A DNA stretch of 64,000 bases from Annona cherimola (taxonomy: Eukaryota; Streptophyta; Magnoliopsida; Magnoliales; Annonaceae), in contig CM059971.1 of assembly GCA_030490835.1 (NCBI GenBank), positions 127,504,564 to 127,568,563 of the forward strand, written 5' to 3'. A program made the position numbers and the translations under genes. The notes beneath the pieces were generated by a model. The model saw nothing but the letters and a program-made list of their open reading frames with translations. It was not told the DNA's origin and ran no database searches. Position 1 is the stretch's first letter, and every line of letters begins with the position of its first letter. Positions 1 to 11,830 of this stretch are shown one piece after another.

Positions 1-224
1 AGAAACATGCCCAACTTCTATGAAGAGAGTTTTGTACTAATCTTAGTCATACTGGAGAAAGAATTTTGAACCTATTTATTTTTCCACACTGTGATAATTT
101 GGTTTTAGTATGCCTGATGAGAGGACTGTGTGGGAGAAATCAAGTCCCTGACATTTCAGATAGGTGCAGCTGCTAGTGCAACAATCAAGCAGGAATGAAA
201 ACTTGATATCCTAATTTCTTAAAA

Positions 225-625
225 GAGAAGTGATCCTATTAGCCCGGGCTAAGTAAATGTCTCACTTAGCCCACCTCAAAAACCCTATTTACAACAACTT
301 TTTTTAATTTTTTTCTTCATACACTTGTTTATCTAAGTGTATTTAATATATAAATCAAATTTTAACATTTTTGGATATGTGTATATATTTTTTTTAGATT
401 TTTAAAAATAAGGGTATTTTAAATACATATATACACATAGATGTTTAAAAATCTAAAAAAATAGATAAACATATTCAAAAATGGTAAAACTTGGTCTATA
501 TGTTAAATACACTTAGATAAACAAGTGTACGAAGAAAAAAGTAAAAAAAAAGTTGTTGTAAATAAGTTTTTTAAGATGGGTTAAGTGGGGCATTTACTTA
601 GCCCGGGCTAACAGGATCACTCCAC
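225..625. mobile_element. MITE family A copy 1 (MULE-like), inside a PP2C intron
   Basis: This 401-bp element is a near-complete inverted repeat. Its ends read as variants of AGTGATCCTRTTAGCCCGGG, and its arms fold back on each other over the whole length. It is flanked by the identical 9-mer TTCTTAAAA at 216-224 and 626-634. A 9-bp target duplication is typical of Mutator-like elements. There is no coding capacity. Related copies lie at 22461-22731, 26845-27215 and 41104-41505. Confidence 0.85.
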
Positions 626-961
626 TTCTTAAAATGCACATCAATTGTAGATTATGTTATTTTTCATAATGCTGCCAATAGTTGGTACGTTTATTATTTT
701 GGACTATGTACATGCTATAGTAGCTTTATGTTTGCACATAGCGAATAGTTCTATGCTGGCACAATTGAAGCAATGCTTGTATCAAGGTGACACAATGGTA
801 CCGAGTACTGACACCCCACATGCTTGTTCCTCAACATGAATATTTTTGTTGCTTTTTTTGACATGCGAAAGTTCCTTTTCTAGTAATTTGTTGTTCATAA
901 ATAGTGTGGTTTTAAATTTATTTCTTGTGACTTCAGTTCTTATGTTTTTCATGATTTGCAG

Positions 962-2835
962 CCATACCTCTTTCTGAAGATCATAAACCTAACAGAAGTG
1001 ATGAACGTAAGAGAATTGAGAATGCTGGAGGAGTTGTCATGTGGGCAGGTAATTTTCTGTTCGCTCCAAAATATCATTCTGTAAATCTTATTTAGAGGTA
1101 GATGCTACTTACTGCCCCCCATTCTATTTGTTTTCCCTGTTGTAATGCTTTTGTGGTCGGGCCACTTTTTAGACTTGTTAAACCAGATGCTTTCTTCTTG
1201 GGCAAATCAGATCTGAGGTTATGAACAATTGAACAGACATGGAAATCAGTACGGATGAGATTGAGATTTTGCCTGAAGTGTTTTTCAAATTCAATTTTTA
1301 CCCAAAACAGCAAAGATTACTCGCTGTTTTGATACATGCCTGATATCAGCTGTCATATTTATTTTAATAGCAAGTGCAAAAACTCATTTCACTAGAGAGT
1401 CTGTTATATAATCAAACAGATGCTTTTACTCACTTTAGGATGTGGAATTCATTATATCTTTAGCAGAGGTTGTTGGACTCGGTGTGCATTGCTTACTCTT
1501 ATATTAGCTAAGCTATCTGGTGAGAAATTTAATTGTGCTTGATGCTTGGAATTGTCTTATGAGTGTTGGAATTTTATTCTTGTAGGTACTTGGAGAGTAG
1601 GAGGTGTCCTGGCAATGTCACGTGCATTTGGTAACCGCTTACTAAAGCAGTTCGTAGTGGCTGAGCCTGAGATTCAGGTATAGAAAAGCACCATGTAAAC
1701 CACAAAAATTTTGTCTTAAAAGCAATATTGTTGTGCAATCATAGGTCACATGGTTATTCCAACTGAGTTGTAGGCAGGCGTTGGCAACAATTATGTTGTG
1801 CATGATCTGTTGAGATTGTAGAATGATGATGCGTCATGCTTGTTGGGGTTAATTTTTGGGAAGACTTTCGGCAATTTTTTTTTTTTTTTTTGTTTGAAAA
1901 AAAAAAGTCTGTCATGACAATTGAAGTTCACGCCCATAGTCGCAAATGATTTGCAGAATCCTCAGGAATCATGCTTTTATTTCTCAGAAATAGTTCCGTG
2001 CACTTTCTAATCGAGGCTACCAACATCTTCCACCTTATAGTGATAATGTGTCAAGGAGTCTACATCACCGCAGATCCTGGGCATGGCTTTTTGAAGCTTT
2101 TGCCTGCTGAATTCGAATCTGAAATCCTTTTCTGTCCATTTTCATCTGTAGGCTATACAATGAAATGATGCGAGGGTTGATACATAACACAGTGCTTGAA
2201 GTTAATGGTAGCAAATCACTCATGTAATAATATTTATTGCATGTGTATATTTCAGGAACAAGAGATTAACGAAGAAATGGAGTTCCTGGTGTTGGCAAGT
2301 GACGGACTTTGGGATGTAGTACCAAATGAGGTCAGCAGCTCCTATCCAATGCATCCTTAAAAAAATAAATAAATAAAAACTTTGATCAGTGAGACGGTAT
2401 TTGGTTCCTGAATATTTTTGCTAATTGGCTGACCATCGACATCTCTTGCCTATCTTCTAAGTTACAACGTTTTTGGGGCCAAGGCCATGTTTTTTGGGGT
2501 GTTCGCATGTTCATTAGTTATTATTCCATCAGATCATCTGGATCTTGCTTTTACCTTCAATATCTTTATTTGCATGGACTCTTGTCTTCATGGTGGCTAC
2601 CATCTTTGGGCCACTGTTTGGCTTGATTGACTGCTAACCGACTGCATCACATCTAACCTTTGTTTCATATAAGGATGCTGTTTTGCTTGCAAGAGCAGAA
2701 GATGAACCGGAGGCGGCAGCTCGTAAATTGACAGAAACAGCCTTCACACGCGGTAGTGCAGACAACATTACTTGCATTGTTGTGAGGTTCCACCATGACA
2801 GAGTTGAAGCGAGCTTGCCAGCTGCTGCTGCCTAA
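962..2835 (+). CDS. PP2C-type protein phosphatase, 3' part (window cuts the 5' exons)
   Basis: Four exons can be read: 962-1048, 1586-1677, 2256-2330 and 2674-2835 (stop TAA 2833-2835). All junctions are GT/AG and the reading phases match across them. They encode about 137 C-terminal residues of a Mg/Mn-dependent Ser/Thr phosphatase of the PPM/PP2C family. Visible family motifs are the [16 protein letters not shown] segment in the first exon, [14 protein letters not shown] in the second, [13 protein letters not shown] (metal-binding Asp) in the third, and [19 protein letters not shown] with the final catalytic DN pair in the fourth. The protein ends in an Ala-rich tail. The spacing resembles plant PP2Cs of the PP2C59/PP2C60 type, but the exact subfamily is an inference. 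Earlier exons, which carry the DGHGG motif, must lie to the left of base 1; bases 1-961 are intron. No break is seen in the visible part, so it is probably functional. Confidence 0.93.
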
Positions 2836-3504
2836 GTTGTATTCATTTAATTTATTTCTCCGATTAGATTACCCAAAAAAAAAAAAAAAAAGTATTGTCA
2901 CCATCCTCACCGTTCTGAGGTGGGACCGAGTGCATATCTTCCCGACGCATGTTTGCTAGGATGGTGTGTTCATTAGCTGTGTACTTTTTTGCGTTGCTGG
3001 GAAACAGAGACCTCAAATCTGGGGATTGTTTATATGTTTGTGCCTGATCAACCGTGTAAGAGTTAAATTCCAATCTAGTCATGAGGTGTAATTGGGTTAG
3101 GGTCAACACACAACCCTAAATAATCCAACCCATTTTTGATAGATTAGGGTTGAGATTTTTTTTTTTTTTTTTTTTTTCAGTTCTCCTACTCGTTTATATG
3201 ACTCATATGACCTGTGTATATAGATAGGTTGGTCGTGGATCGTAACCCATGTTCAATCTGTATAGGGAAAATGTCAACATTTTCTTGATGATTATTTTAC
3301 AAGTTTATGCATAATGATCAACTATGGAATTAACATTGCAATTTAAAATAAATATAAAAATTGATCTATTAAATTCAATTACATTATGACCATTAGAAGT
3401 CTGAGTTGATTGTTTAAAATTATATTTCAAATAGTTCATCATTTTAATTTTTTTAATGATTTAATCTGCTTTAGACTTTTTAGCAACCCATTTTAACTAT
3501 GGTT
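2836..3504. other. PP2C 3' flank, no gene
   Basis: This stretch contains the PP2C 3'UTR, an A-run at 2875-2890, a T-run at 3159-3178 and, around 3090-3160, a GGGTTAGGGT/AACCC-rich piece resembling hAT-type subterminal sequence. No gene is seen. Confidence 0.5.
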
Positions 3505-3980
3505 AACAATATGCAACTGTGTCCTTAAGGTTTAACTAATATCGCATCTGTGTACCTAAGTTTGCTGAATTTGCAAATATGTCCACAATATTTTTGTAAA
3601 ATTACAATCATGTCCTTTCCATTATGATACTATTAGATTTTTATGTAAAATAACGATAATGCATTTAAGCTAAATATATGCTTCCAATTTTTGAAAATAT
3701 TGTAAGTATTTTTGCAAAAAAAGTCTAAAATAATAATACACGCAAAAATATATAAAATAATGAAATAGCAAATATATCTATAATATTTGAAAAAATTGTA
3801 AGTTTATCACTTGGGTTAAAGGGTATTATCATCATTTGACATAAAAATCTAATGCAATCCTAATGGAAGAGATATGGTTACAATTTTATGTAAACTTTGT
3901 TGGCATATTCTTAAATTCGGCAAAACTTAGGGACAAAGATGCAATATTGGTTATATTTGCAAAAATCCTCTGTAACTTAT
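3505..3980. repeat. palindromic MITE-like repeat
   Basis: The left arm (GTGTCCTTAAGGTTTAACTA, then CTAAGTTTGCTGAATTTGCA) is repeated in inverted form at the right (reverse complement of the 3890-3975 interval), meeting near 3740. A half copy of a similar sequence lies at 4365-4570. The exact ends and target duplication were not found, so the class is unknown. Confidence 0.6.
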
Positions 3981-4054
3981 TTATATTACACCTTTAATAA
4001 AAAGTAGGGAGTAAATAGGGTAGATTTTAACTTGAATTTAGCTTATCCAACTTA

Positions 4055-4342
4055 GGGTGTGTTAAAAAAGTGATAAAACTTTTGAATTAAAAGTTTTTGG
4101 TATAAAAATTATTAAATTAATAGAAAATAACATGATATAATAGGGATAATGATGAGATATAAAGAAAATAAAATTAAAATAGATAGGTTATTTGTATGAG
4201 TAGTTTTGTAGAAATGATTAGAAAATAAGATAATTATATATGAAGATGTGAAGAAATAATTTTAAAATATATATAGTTATGAAGAGTATTTTAGAATGAA
4301 AAGTTTTATCTTGACGTTTTTTTCTCATTGCTAAACACATCG
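4055..4342 (+). mobile_element. Tourist-like MITE (family T), copy 1
   Basis: The left end is GGGTGTGTT followed by AAGTGATAAAACTTTTGAA and the right end is the matching inverted CTAAACACAT. It is flanked by TTA on both sides (4052-4054 and 4343-4345), which is the PIF/Harbinger target duplication. The interior ATATAATAGGGATAATGATG is the family hallmark and recurs in at least ten other places in this window. Confidence 0.75.
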
Positions 4343-4364
4343 TTAATTTGTAATGTGGATGAGA

Positions 4365-4570
4365 GATTTTTGTAAATATACTTATAAAGTTTGACTAATA
4401 TTGTAACATTGTTCTTAAGTTTTGTTAAAATTGTAAATATATCTATAAAGTTTGCGTAAAATTGCAAGTGTGTTATGATACCATTAATTTGTTTGTAAAA
4501 TGACAAAAATGCTATTTAAGTTAGGTAATACACCAGCAATTTTTTTAAATATTATAAGCATATTAGTAAA
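4365..4570 (+). repeat. half copy of the 3505-3980 palindromic repeat
   Basis: The segment with TTTGACTAATATTGTAACAT and AAATTGCAAGTGTGTTATGA matches the left arm of the repeat at 3505-3980. The right arm is missing. Confidence 0.45.
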
Positions 4571-4871
4571 TTTCTTATTAAAAAATAATCACATGATATC
4601 AACCACAAAATAATATTGTAAAACGATATAGAATTAAAGGATACACAAGCGTTAATTAAATGTTATTGCTTTAAAACAATATTATTTAGCAATCGCATTG
4701 TCATGTAACTTATGAATTAAAAAATAGCTATAGTAAAAAAAAGATTAAATTTTTATCTTTAATGTAAATTTTATTTTTCAAAAATCATGCACACTTAAAT
4801 GAAGGTGTCGTATAAACATAAAATATTAAAAACTAATTTTTTATGCATGAATGTTATTTTTTACCATGATT

Positions 4872-6025
4872 TTTTTTTTTGTTGTTGTTGAAGAGTACAA
4901 GACAAAACTGTTTGGAACCCCCAGCACCTGCATCTCAAACACTAGACTGAAACGGCGTGAGGAGGGAGAGCGGAACCAACCCAAAAAAACCAAAACAAAC
5001 CCAAAAAACCAAAAATTATAGATTGTCTGCATAGATGATTTCTTCTAATCTACTTGGAGCTTTTCTTATCCATAATTGACCATCGCTGTCGAGCTCAACT
5101 GCCATCCAAGCCAGACAGTGGGCTGCTTCGTTTCCGTCTCTACGAATGTGAGTGAAGATGATTTGCTGGAAGTGTTGTGTGAGCTCCCTAATCATATCAA
5201 TCCACTTCCACAAAAGGATCAGACCACAGTTCCCCAACCCACCCCCCACCCCCGCGTCTTTCGGCTAGCCATTTCATCCCAAGAAGGACAGCTTTTATTT
5301 CTTCCTCAAGAGGATTTGGGTTAGCCCTTTCCTTCCATGACCTTGCAGCAATTAACATTCCATTCCAATATCTTATAACTGCCCCATACCCCGCTGCTTT
5401 TTCATCGTCGTTGTTACCCGAGTCCACATTCAGCTTTCAAATCCCCGCACTGGGCTTTGTCCATCTTACTGAGCTCTGGTTTCCCATGATATCCCCTAGC
5501 GACAACATAGACGAGGTCTGATATTGATGGACATATGTTTTGCTCTGCTGAATTATATCTTGCATTGGTTTCGTTTGCTCCTCCATCACACCTCGATTTC
5601 TATGATTCCAAATATTCCAACAACAAGTCACGTATAGGGTTAACAAAGGGAGGCCATTACCCGCTGACACTGCAGATATAACATCTTTGAGATTTGTGAA
5701 CACACTGCTCCCCACATCATTGAAGGCTGGAGAGTTAAAAATGCCTCTGACCTTCTCACATTTCCAAAATAAGTGGAGACAAGTTTCAATCTCATCCTTG
5801 TCGGAACACAGAGGGCAGTATGTTTCCAGATGGAACCCCCTACAGTTAAGGTTTTCTCGTGTTGGCAAGGAGTCCATTAGCATCCTCCACCCGAAGAGTT
5901 GGACCTTCTTTGGAACATTCATTTTCCATATTTTCTTATACATCTCTTCTACTGCCCTCCTTCTCTCCCACCTTTATCACTGCCTGTTGCACTTACGAGT
6001 TTCCCCTATTCCCCCTTTTTTTTTA
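4872..6025 (-). mobile_element. 5'-truncated LINE insertion with target-site duplication
   Basis: The insertion is bounded by ACCATGATT at 4863-4871 and again at 6026-6034. Read on the minus strand, it starts at 6025 without an upstream reverse transcriptase, carries zinc-binding and RNase H coding sequence, and ends in a poly(A) tail preceded by CAACAACAAC (the T-run on the plus strand from about 4870). Tail plus target duplication plus 5' truncation is the signature of target-primed reverse transcription by a non-LTR retrotransposon. The untranslated 3' part is 4881-5015. Confidence 0.85.
5016..5943 (-). pseudogene. LINE-derived zf-RVT plus RNase H coding remnant
   Basis: On the minus strand, residues from 5943 down to 5440 form a reverse-transcriptase zinc-binding domain: IWKMNVPKKVQLFGWRM, then CPLCSDKDEIETCLHLFWKC with the C-x2-C...H-x4-C spacing. 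An in-frame TGA at 5437-5439 interrupts it, sitting where families of this kind usually have Trp. The same frame then continues as an RNase H domain (NVDSGNNDDEKAAGYGAVIR, PLEEEIKAVLLGMKWLAE). The frame is lost in a G/C-rich homopolymer tract around 5225-5250, and the RNase H end (IIFTHIRRDGNEAAHCLA) is read one frame over. With one nonsense change and one frameshift, and no reverse transcriptase upstream, this is a dead copy. It belongs to the class often annotated as putative ribonuclease H protein. Confidence 0.88.
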
Positions 6026-6034
6026 ACCATGATT

Positions 6035-7109
6035 CTTAAATCAAACTTTGTTGTTTAAATATTTTATTATTAAGATTGACACATAGAAGTATGATAACTC
6101 TAAATAATCATGTCACTTTTACATAAAATCTATTAATATATAAGAAATTAATTTTTATAAAATATTTTAAAATTTCAATAGATATTACGAAAATATTTCA
6201 AATCCAATATAAATAGAAATGATTAACTATTTAGTAAAGTTAATGAAATAACATAAACTTGGGCATTCTGGACAGGCAGAAAGCAAATCATGTTGGTATC
6301 CTCGGCTGATTGACGGGCCGTTGACACGCTTAATCATCGGCTGCTGTCGCAGCGCTTCCATCTTAAGGGATCTCATTTTGAAGAGGATATAGCCACTTAT
6401 TATCCCACCCTCTATTGCAATTTTACCGAAGCAGTGCTATATGCGGCATCTAAATTTCTGTTTTAGATACAATCTAGCCACTGAAAATTTTTAGAATGAC
6501 CGACGGTGAAATGTAGAATGAGATACTGGTTAGATATGATATTTATGCAACAATTTCGGTTATGCATTTACAGTCATACAATTGTTATTACAATGGATGT
6601 GAAAAAGAATTGATTATTGAAAATCATTCAGGCTGATTAGGCGATTAAAGCCATTAAAATTAAGAAAAAGAGGAAATCTATTTTCTTTTTCTATTGAAAC
6701 AGAAGAGAAGGGAGGTTTTTTTTTTTAGGCGTTGTGCATTTTATTTTGAATTGTTACATTTTACAATTAATCAAATAGGACAACGTGATCATCTCAAATA
6801 AAAAAGGATAATATATATTTTTTTCTTTAAATAAAGAACGCGGCATTCAAAACGATCCAGAGGAAAGGTTATTAAGCTATGGTGGTGGGCTGGGCGAACG
6901 CATCAAAGGCTTTGAGATCGGTGAGCAAGCAATAACGCCAATCGGTAATCTCCACTATAATACGTGGGGGGTAAGGGACAAGAAATGCTGAGCGTTCCTT
7001 TCCTAGAGAAACAAAACCAACCAAAATGCCCCAGCTCAAAGTGGAAGAGCATGCAAAAAATCAATATGAAGAAAGAAGAATAAGAAGGGATCTGTGATGG
7101 TGGCCTAGT
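6035..7109. other. intergenic, nothing recognised
   Basis: This is AT-rich DNA with a more mixed segment at 6265-6480. No gene, RNA or clear repeat is seen. The 3'UTR of the minus-strand membrane-protein gene must lie in its right part. Confidence 0.5.
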
Positions 7110-10100
7110 TTAATCTTTCCAGTTATTCTGCCAACCATCTTTGTTGTTGGATCGCCGTGAAGCAAGTCCTGTAGATGATGGATTTGAAGTACGTTGTGGT
7201 GTCATGGGCGCTTCTTCATCATCCCAACTGTCGCCCCAATTGGAATCCCAGCCCTCTACTGCAGCCATCTCCGTCTTCTCCCCGCTAGAAACAGGCAGCT
7301 CCATGTCCAGTTTCTGATACTTTGGGCCCCCATACCTCTGCTGGCATTTGACGCAGGCCCATGCTCCTCCCACAAGCAGAAGCGCAGCCAATAGCACGTA
7401 GATTGCAAAAATGCCCTTCAAGTTGTTAGGGCGAGTGGAATGCTGTGAGCGCTCAGCTCCCTTTCCAGAACTCTGCACTGCAATATCTTTAAAATTAAGC
7501 TTGCAGATTCCTCGCCCAGCTTTCAGAATTATCAGCGTCTCATTGCTCACCCCATCTCCGATAGAGACCTTCACCTGCATCCACCATTTCCAATAAGATC
7601 ATCAAGTCACAAACACCACATAGGCAGGAGTTGATGCACATGCCCACTTCGTTCGAAGATTTTAATTCGAAAAAAAAAAAAAAAAAAAAAGGCAATTGAA
7701 CTTATTTACTGATTTTCATTTAGGGACCATTTCAACCAGTGAAATCGACTGCCAATGGACAGATCCTATTGAACCAGAACTAGAGGTGCAATTTGTTTCC
7801 GGAGATGGCAATCTCATGCTTGTGCCCAGAGTTGTCTGAAGAATAATCGTGGAATGACGAATTCCTTAGATAAGCATAATAATACTGCTAATTCACATCT
7901 TTATCAAATAAAAAACAAAATAATATGACCACCTATCCCTTTTAAGCACAAAAATGGGCTAAGAGATCCAAGCATTGGCAAGAAAAAGGCTGCTACCATC
8001 ACATATAGCAGTAAGTTTGAACCATGAGGCAGGCATGGAATGCTGCCCAGTGATGGAGTGGTGATCCTCATATACCATGAAATGTAGTCAACCTATGCAT
8101 TTTTTTTTTTTTTCTCTTTGTGACTGTAAAGAGCAAGGAGAGTTGATAACAGAGTAATGCTATTAAATAAAAGTAAGTAACACAAACACCTAGAGTTTGA
8201 AGCTATGACCTTGTTTTCCTGGCACCTGATAATTCAACTACTACAATAACAAGAACAAATCGTAACAGATTGTTGTCAAACAATTAGCAGCAGACAGGCA
8301 TGAAAGATGGTTTGCAGACTCTGCACTTGCTCTTAAGAACAATGCATTAGTCTACTTACACTTTCCATGTATGATGCAGTTTTGGTAGATTTTCAGGGCC
8401 ATTTCGAGTAGTTAATTGTAAGACTGTGTGGCAAGCAACTTCTGCTTTTCAAGTTAAAGCATGTAACTACACTCTCCATGTAACAACGAAATTTCTTGAG
8501 TTCCACTTTTTTGCTCTCTCCACCTTAGGAGAAATATGAGGCTGGTACAGTTTTGAAGTTAGCAACACAATGCCTTCAGCCCCCTCAAGCGTTGCATGTG
8601 ATGGTGGCAGCCCCCAGTCCTTTGACTACCTTCAGTTTTTAACCCTGGTCTCAAAGTGGGAAATTATTACAGGGAATATGATGGGCAATCCTCACAATAA
8701 GACATAAGGTTATCCTTCTTTTGTGGTCTCTTTTGGACATAGTAGGTTTGCATGTTCATGAATCTGAACATCATAGTTACGCCATGAGTTGGCACAAGCA
8801 ACAAAAAATTCAAACATTGATGACATTTTAATACATGTCCCCAGAAGTGAGCTGGTGACCATGCCACTACTGTCACCACCATCTCCATCTCATCCAACAT
8901 CATCAGTGTTGTGAGGCTTCAACCACAACTGCTGCTTATGCCATTGCTACAGCTCACACCTTTGCCTTCACTTGCTTGATGAGGAATGTGGAGAAGGACA
9001 ATTTACCATATTTTTGCATTTTAAAGAACATTATTGATTTAGATATGGTTATAAAAATTTTTAATGCAGGTTTGTTCATAATTTTCTTTATGGGTTATAT
9101 AGATGGAATGATTTATATTATTGTTCAAAGTTTTTGATGAATTGAAACATGACTACTTGATGAAATGGTTTTTGAGAATTCACAGAACTAATGTTTTCTT
9201 TTCCTTTTTCTATTGGAAATGATGAATGCAATCAAAAAGAGAATCTGGTTCAGTGAATTTGCATGGTAATCTGGCACATCAAGAAAGATTTTATGCACTA
9301 ATCCACTAGCAATAAGTCTTCCGACGCTGATCTCCAAAAAATAAAAAAATAGTCTTCTGATACATAATGACCAGAAGATTAGAACCTCAGTGCAGGGAAC
9401 AATCAATTTGGGTGGAAAAACATCAAGAATTTTTTTTTAAAGAAAAAAAACAAGAAAATTATTCTTAATTTATTATGGAATCCAGTAGAATAAGCAGTAG
9501 TGATGAGCACATTAAGGATAGAAAATAAAATACCAACAGTCATGTCATAAATATAAAAAAAAAAAAACCATCGTAATTACTTATGGAACCCGTTTTAAGA
9601 TTATGCATATGCAAGTCTTATTTAAGATGTGCAAAAAAAAAGGGGGGGAACTCAACTCCTAATTACGGGCACCATTCAAGCTAGTTGCAGCCAACTGCTC
9701 AAACGAGGGGGCAACAATGGCAAAAAGTTTATGCAATGGATACAGTTACATGTCAAGTAACAAGGCATTAGTATCAAGTTGTCATTGAAAATCCTAAACA
9801 TAGTCAGTTGTACGTAATTGCCACATAGCAGTTATTCCAAACTGAAATGCAAGCTTTTAAAGCGCTTTTGAAGTGCGAAATCAAAATTTCTGTAAGTACC
9901 TTTCCATCTTCATTCTTGGGGAGTTGAACAGTGGTTTTCTCGAGATGGACAGCAGATGGGGCTGTAATTGTAACTGTAAGAGATTCTCTTCCTCTGTTCT
10001 GGATCAAAAGTGAAAGGTCTGGTGATTCTGGCAGCAGCAACAACAGACAATAATTGAATCCAATAAATGGTTCTTGATGCAAATGTAAAATGCAAAGCAT

Positions 10101-11288
10101 ATCAAGTTATTAACAAACTAGGTTCTCATGCACTATGAAGTTTGCAATAGATTCATACCTTCCTAATTTTCTTTCTTTTTGAGATGAAAAGATAATGCCT
10201 AGCAGTGTTAAATCACAAATGCTATTTCATCATGGTTTCACAGAACGTCATTGACATTCAATCCTCCCTTAAGGGCTCATTCATCAAGAATCCCTTGAGA
10301 ACTGCATACTACAATTTGTCATTAAATTGATCACCAAGAGTTTTCTGCAGTACCAAAAATGCTATGGCATATGCTTCCAATCATATGAAAGATGCCAAAA
10401 CATTCCATTCCATGGGAACTTAACTCTGAAACATGGCAGTAAGAACCAAGAATCATTCACCTTGAAAGCTACAAGATCAACATCACAAGGGCAATTGGCG
10501 ATACTATAATTACCAAAAAGAAAATTGTTTATTTTTTGTCCCAACAAAAAAGAATCAAAAGGTAATCAAGTCAGCAACGGCAACAACAAACTTACATTTA
10601 AAGCAGCTTAGAAAACAAAAATGAATATGCATACCATTTCCCGGCACTTGCAAACAGGCTACCAACTTATTTTTATCATCCACGCAGCTAAATGCCGCAT
10701 CACACTCTTCTGGCCGGGAATTCTCCTTCCTGGACGATTTAGGATCTACTCCTTTGCTGCTACCATCTTTTGGATCATTCGTCCCCAACCCCTCGGTTGC
10801 GCTCCCTTTCTGGTTTCCACCATCAACGCCCGAATTCTTACTCATCCCACCCTCCTCTTTCCCTTTCCCTCCAGTATCATTCCCATCTGAACTCTGCTCG
10901 GTCAAATCGTGTTGTTTAGTTGCATCTGTCTCTGTTTTCCCTTCCGATGCGCCACTTGAAAGTCCAGTTTGCTTCCCTTCTTCCGCTTTCACTGTATCCG
11001 AATTAGATCCCGCTCTGCTCGATTTCTCACCAGATTGATTACCGATCTTCGGATCGACATCGGAACCTGGATCGTTTTCTTTGTTGATCTAAATCGAGAA
11101 TCGACACCAAAATGATTTTAAAAAGAGCATCACAGACGAACTACCAAACGTTCAAAAGAGGACATCCTACAGCAATCTACTGAAATTCAGATACGTATAT
11201 GCCAACTTACATCTTTTTCGGCAGCATAGGAATCTACGATGAGCAGATAGAGCAAAAAGGCAGTCACGAACACGACATTTCTATCCAT
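7110..11288 (-). CDS. single-pass membrane protein, DUF7356-like
   Basis: Four exons on the minus strand join in phase: 11211-11288 (ATG at 11286-11288), 10635-11088, 9900-10027 and 7110-7574. They give a predicted 374-residue protein. Residues 1-22 are a hydrophobic signal peptide (VVFVTAFLLYLLIVDSYA). A long, low-complexity Gly/Ser/Lys/Glu/Asp region follows to about residue 145. Next comes a conserved extracellular part with several Cys (EECDAAFSC, KNKLVACLQVPGN) and a beta-rich segment (SPDLSLLIQNRG, SLTVTITAPS). After a transmembrane helix (IFAIYVLLAALLLVGGAWAC), an acidic cytoplasmic tail carries GWDSNWGDSWDDEEAP and ends in GLASRRSNNKDGWQNNWKD. This layout and tail match the uncharacterised plant family DUF7356 as I recall it. 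The biochemical role is unknown. Introns are GT/AG; the third (7575-9899) is long and carries only AT-rich filler. No break is seen. Confidence 0.9.
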
Positions 11289-11830
11289 CTACTCTCTCAA
11301 AAACCTCCCTGCATCGCCGCGAAACCCTAATCCCACAAGTTTCAGCACAACTGATCAGGAAATTGATCAAGGACGGCATGAGGTCGATTCAAAATCACTA
11401 ACCTCGGATTCTAGAAGCTCGCCGAAGAGGAAGAAGGTCTAGTGCGAGGCATGGAAGATATGATCCCCAGCAAGTGCATGAGGAAAAGAAGGAGAAGGAG
11501 AAGGAGAAGGGAAGGGTATCTATTCCTTACTCTCTTTCAGTGGCCTTTTCCTTTTCCAGAAGTCTTCGTCGGCTCGGCTATAATGCGCCCGTCGAGTCTC
11601 AGCTTGTCTGTCAGTGGTTTTTCTAATCCGTCACAAGAAGCATCTGCTATCATGCGCCTGAAGGAGAAGATCCCGCCGTTGGAATTGGCAAAGACGTAGA
11701 AAGAAGTGGAGAAGGGACGGCAAGTGGAGAAGAGAAGGCGAAAGCGAAAGAGTTTGATACTCTGGCAGCTTATGACACTTGATATGCTTTCAGCGAAGAT
11801 GCTCATGTTAGATGTCATCTACGACGGGTG
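11289..11830. other. 5' flank of the DUF7356-like gene with GAA/GGA tract
   Basis: This is the likely 5'UTR and promoter of the minus-strand gene. It holds a purine-rich microsatellite of GGA/GAA units at about 11482-11515. The open frames here arise from low-complexity sequence and are not supported as genes. Confidence 0.45.
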
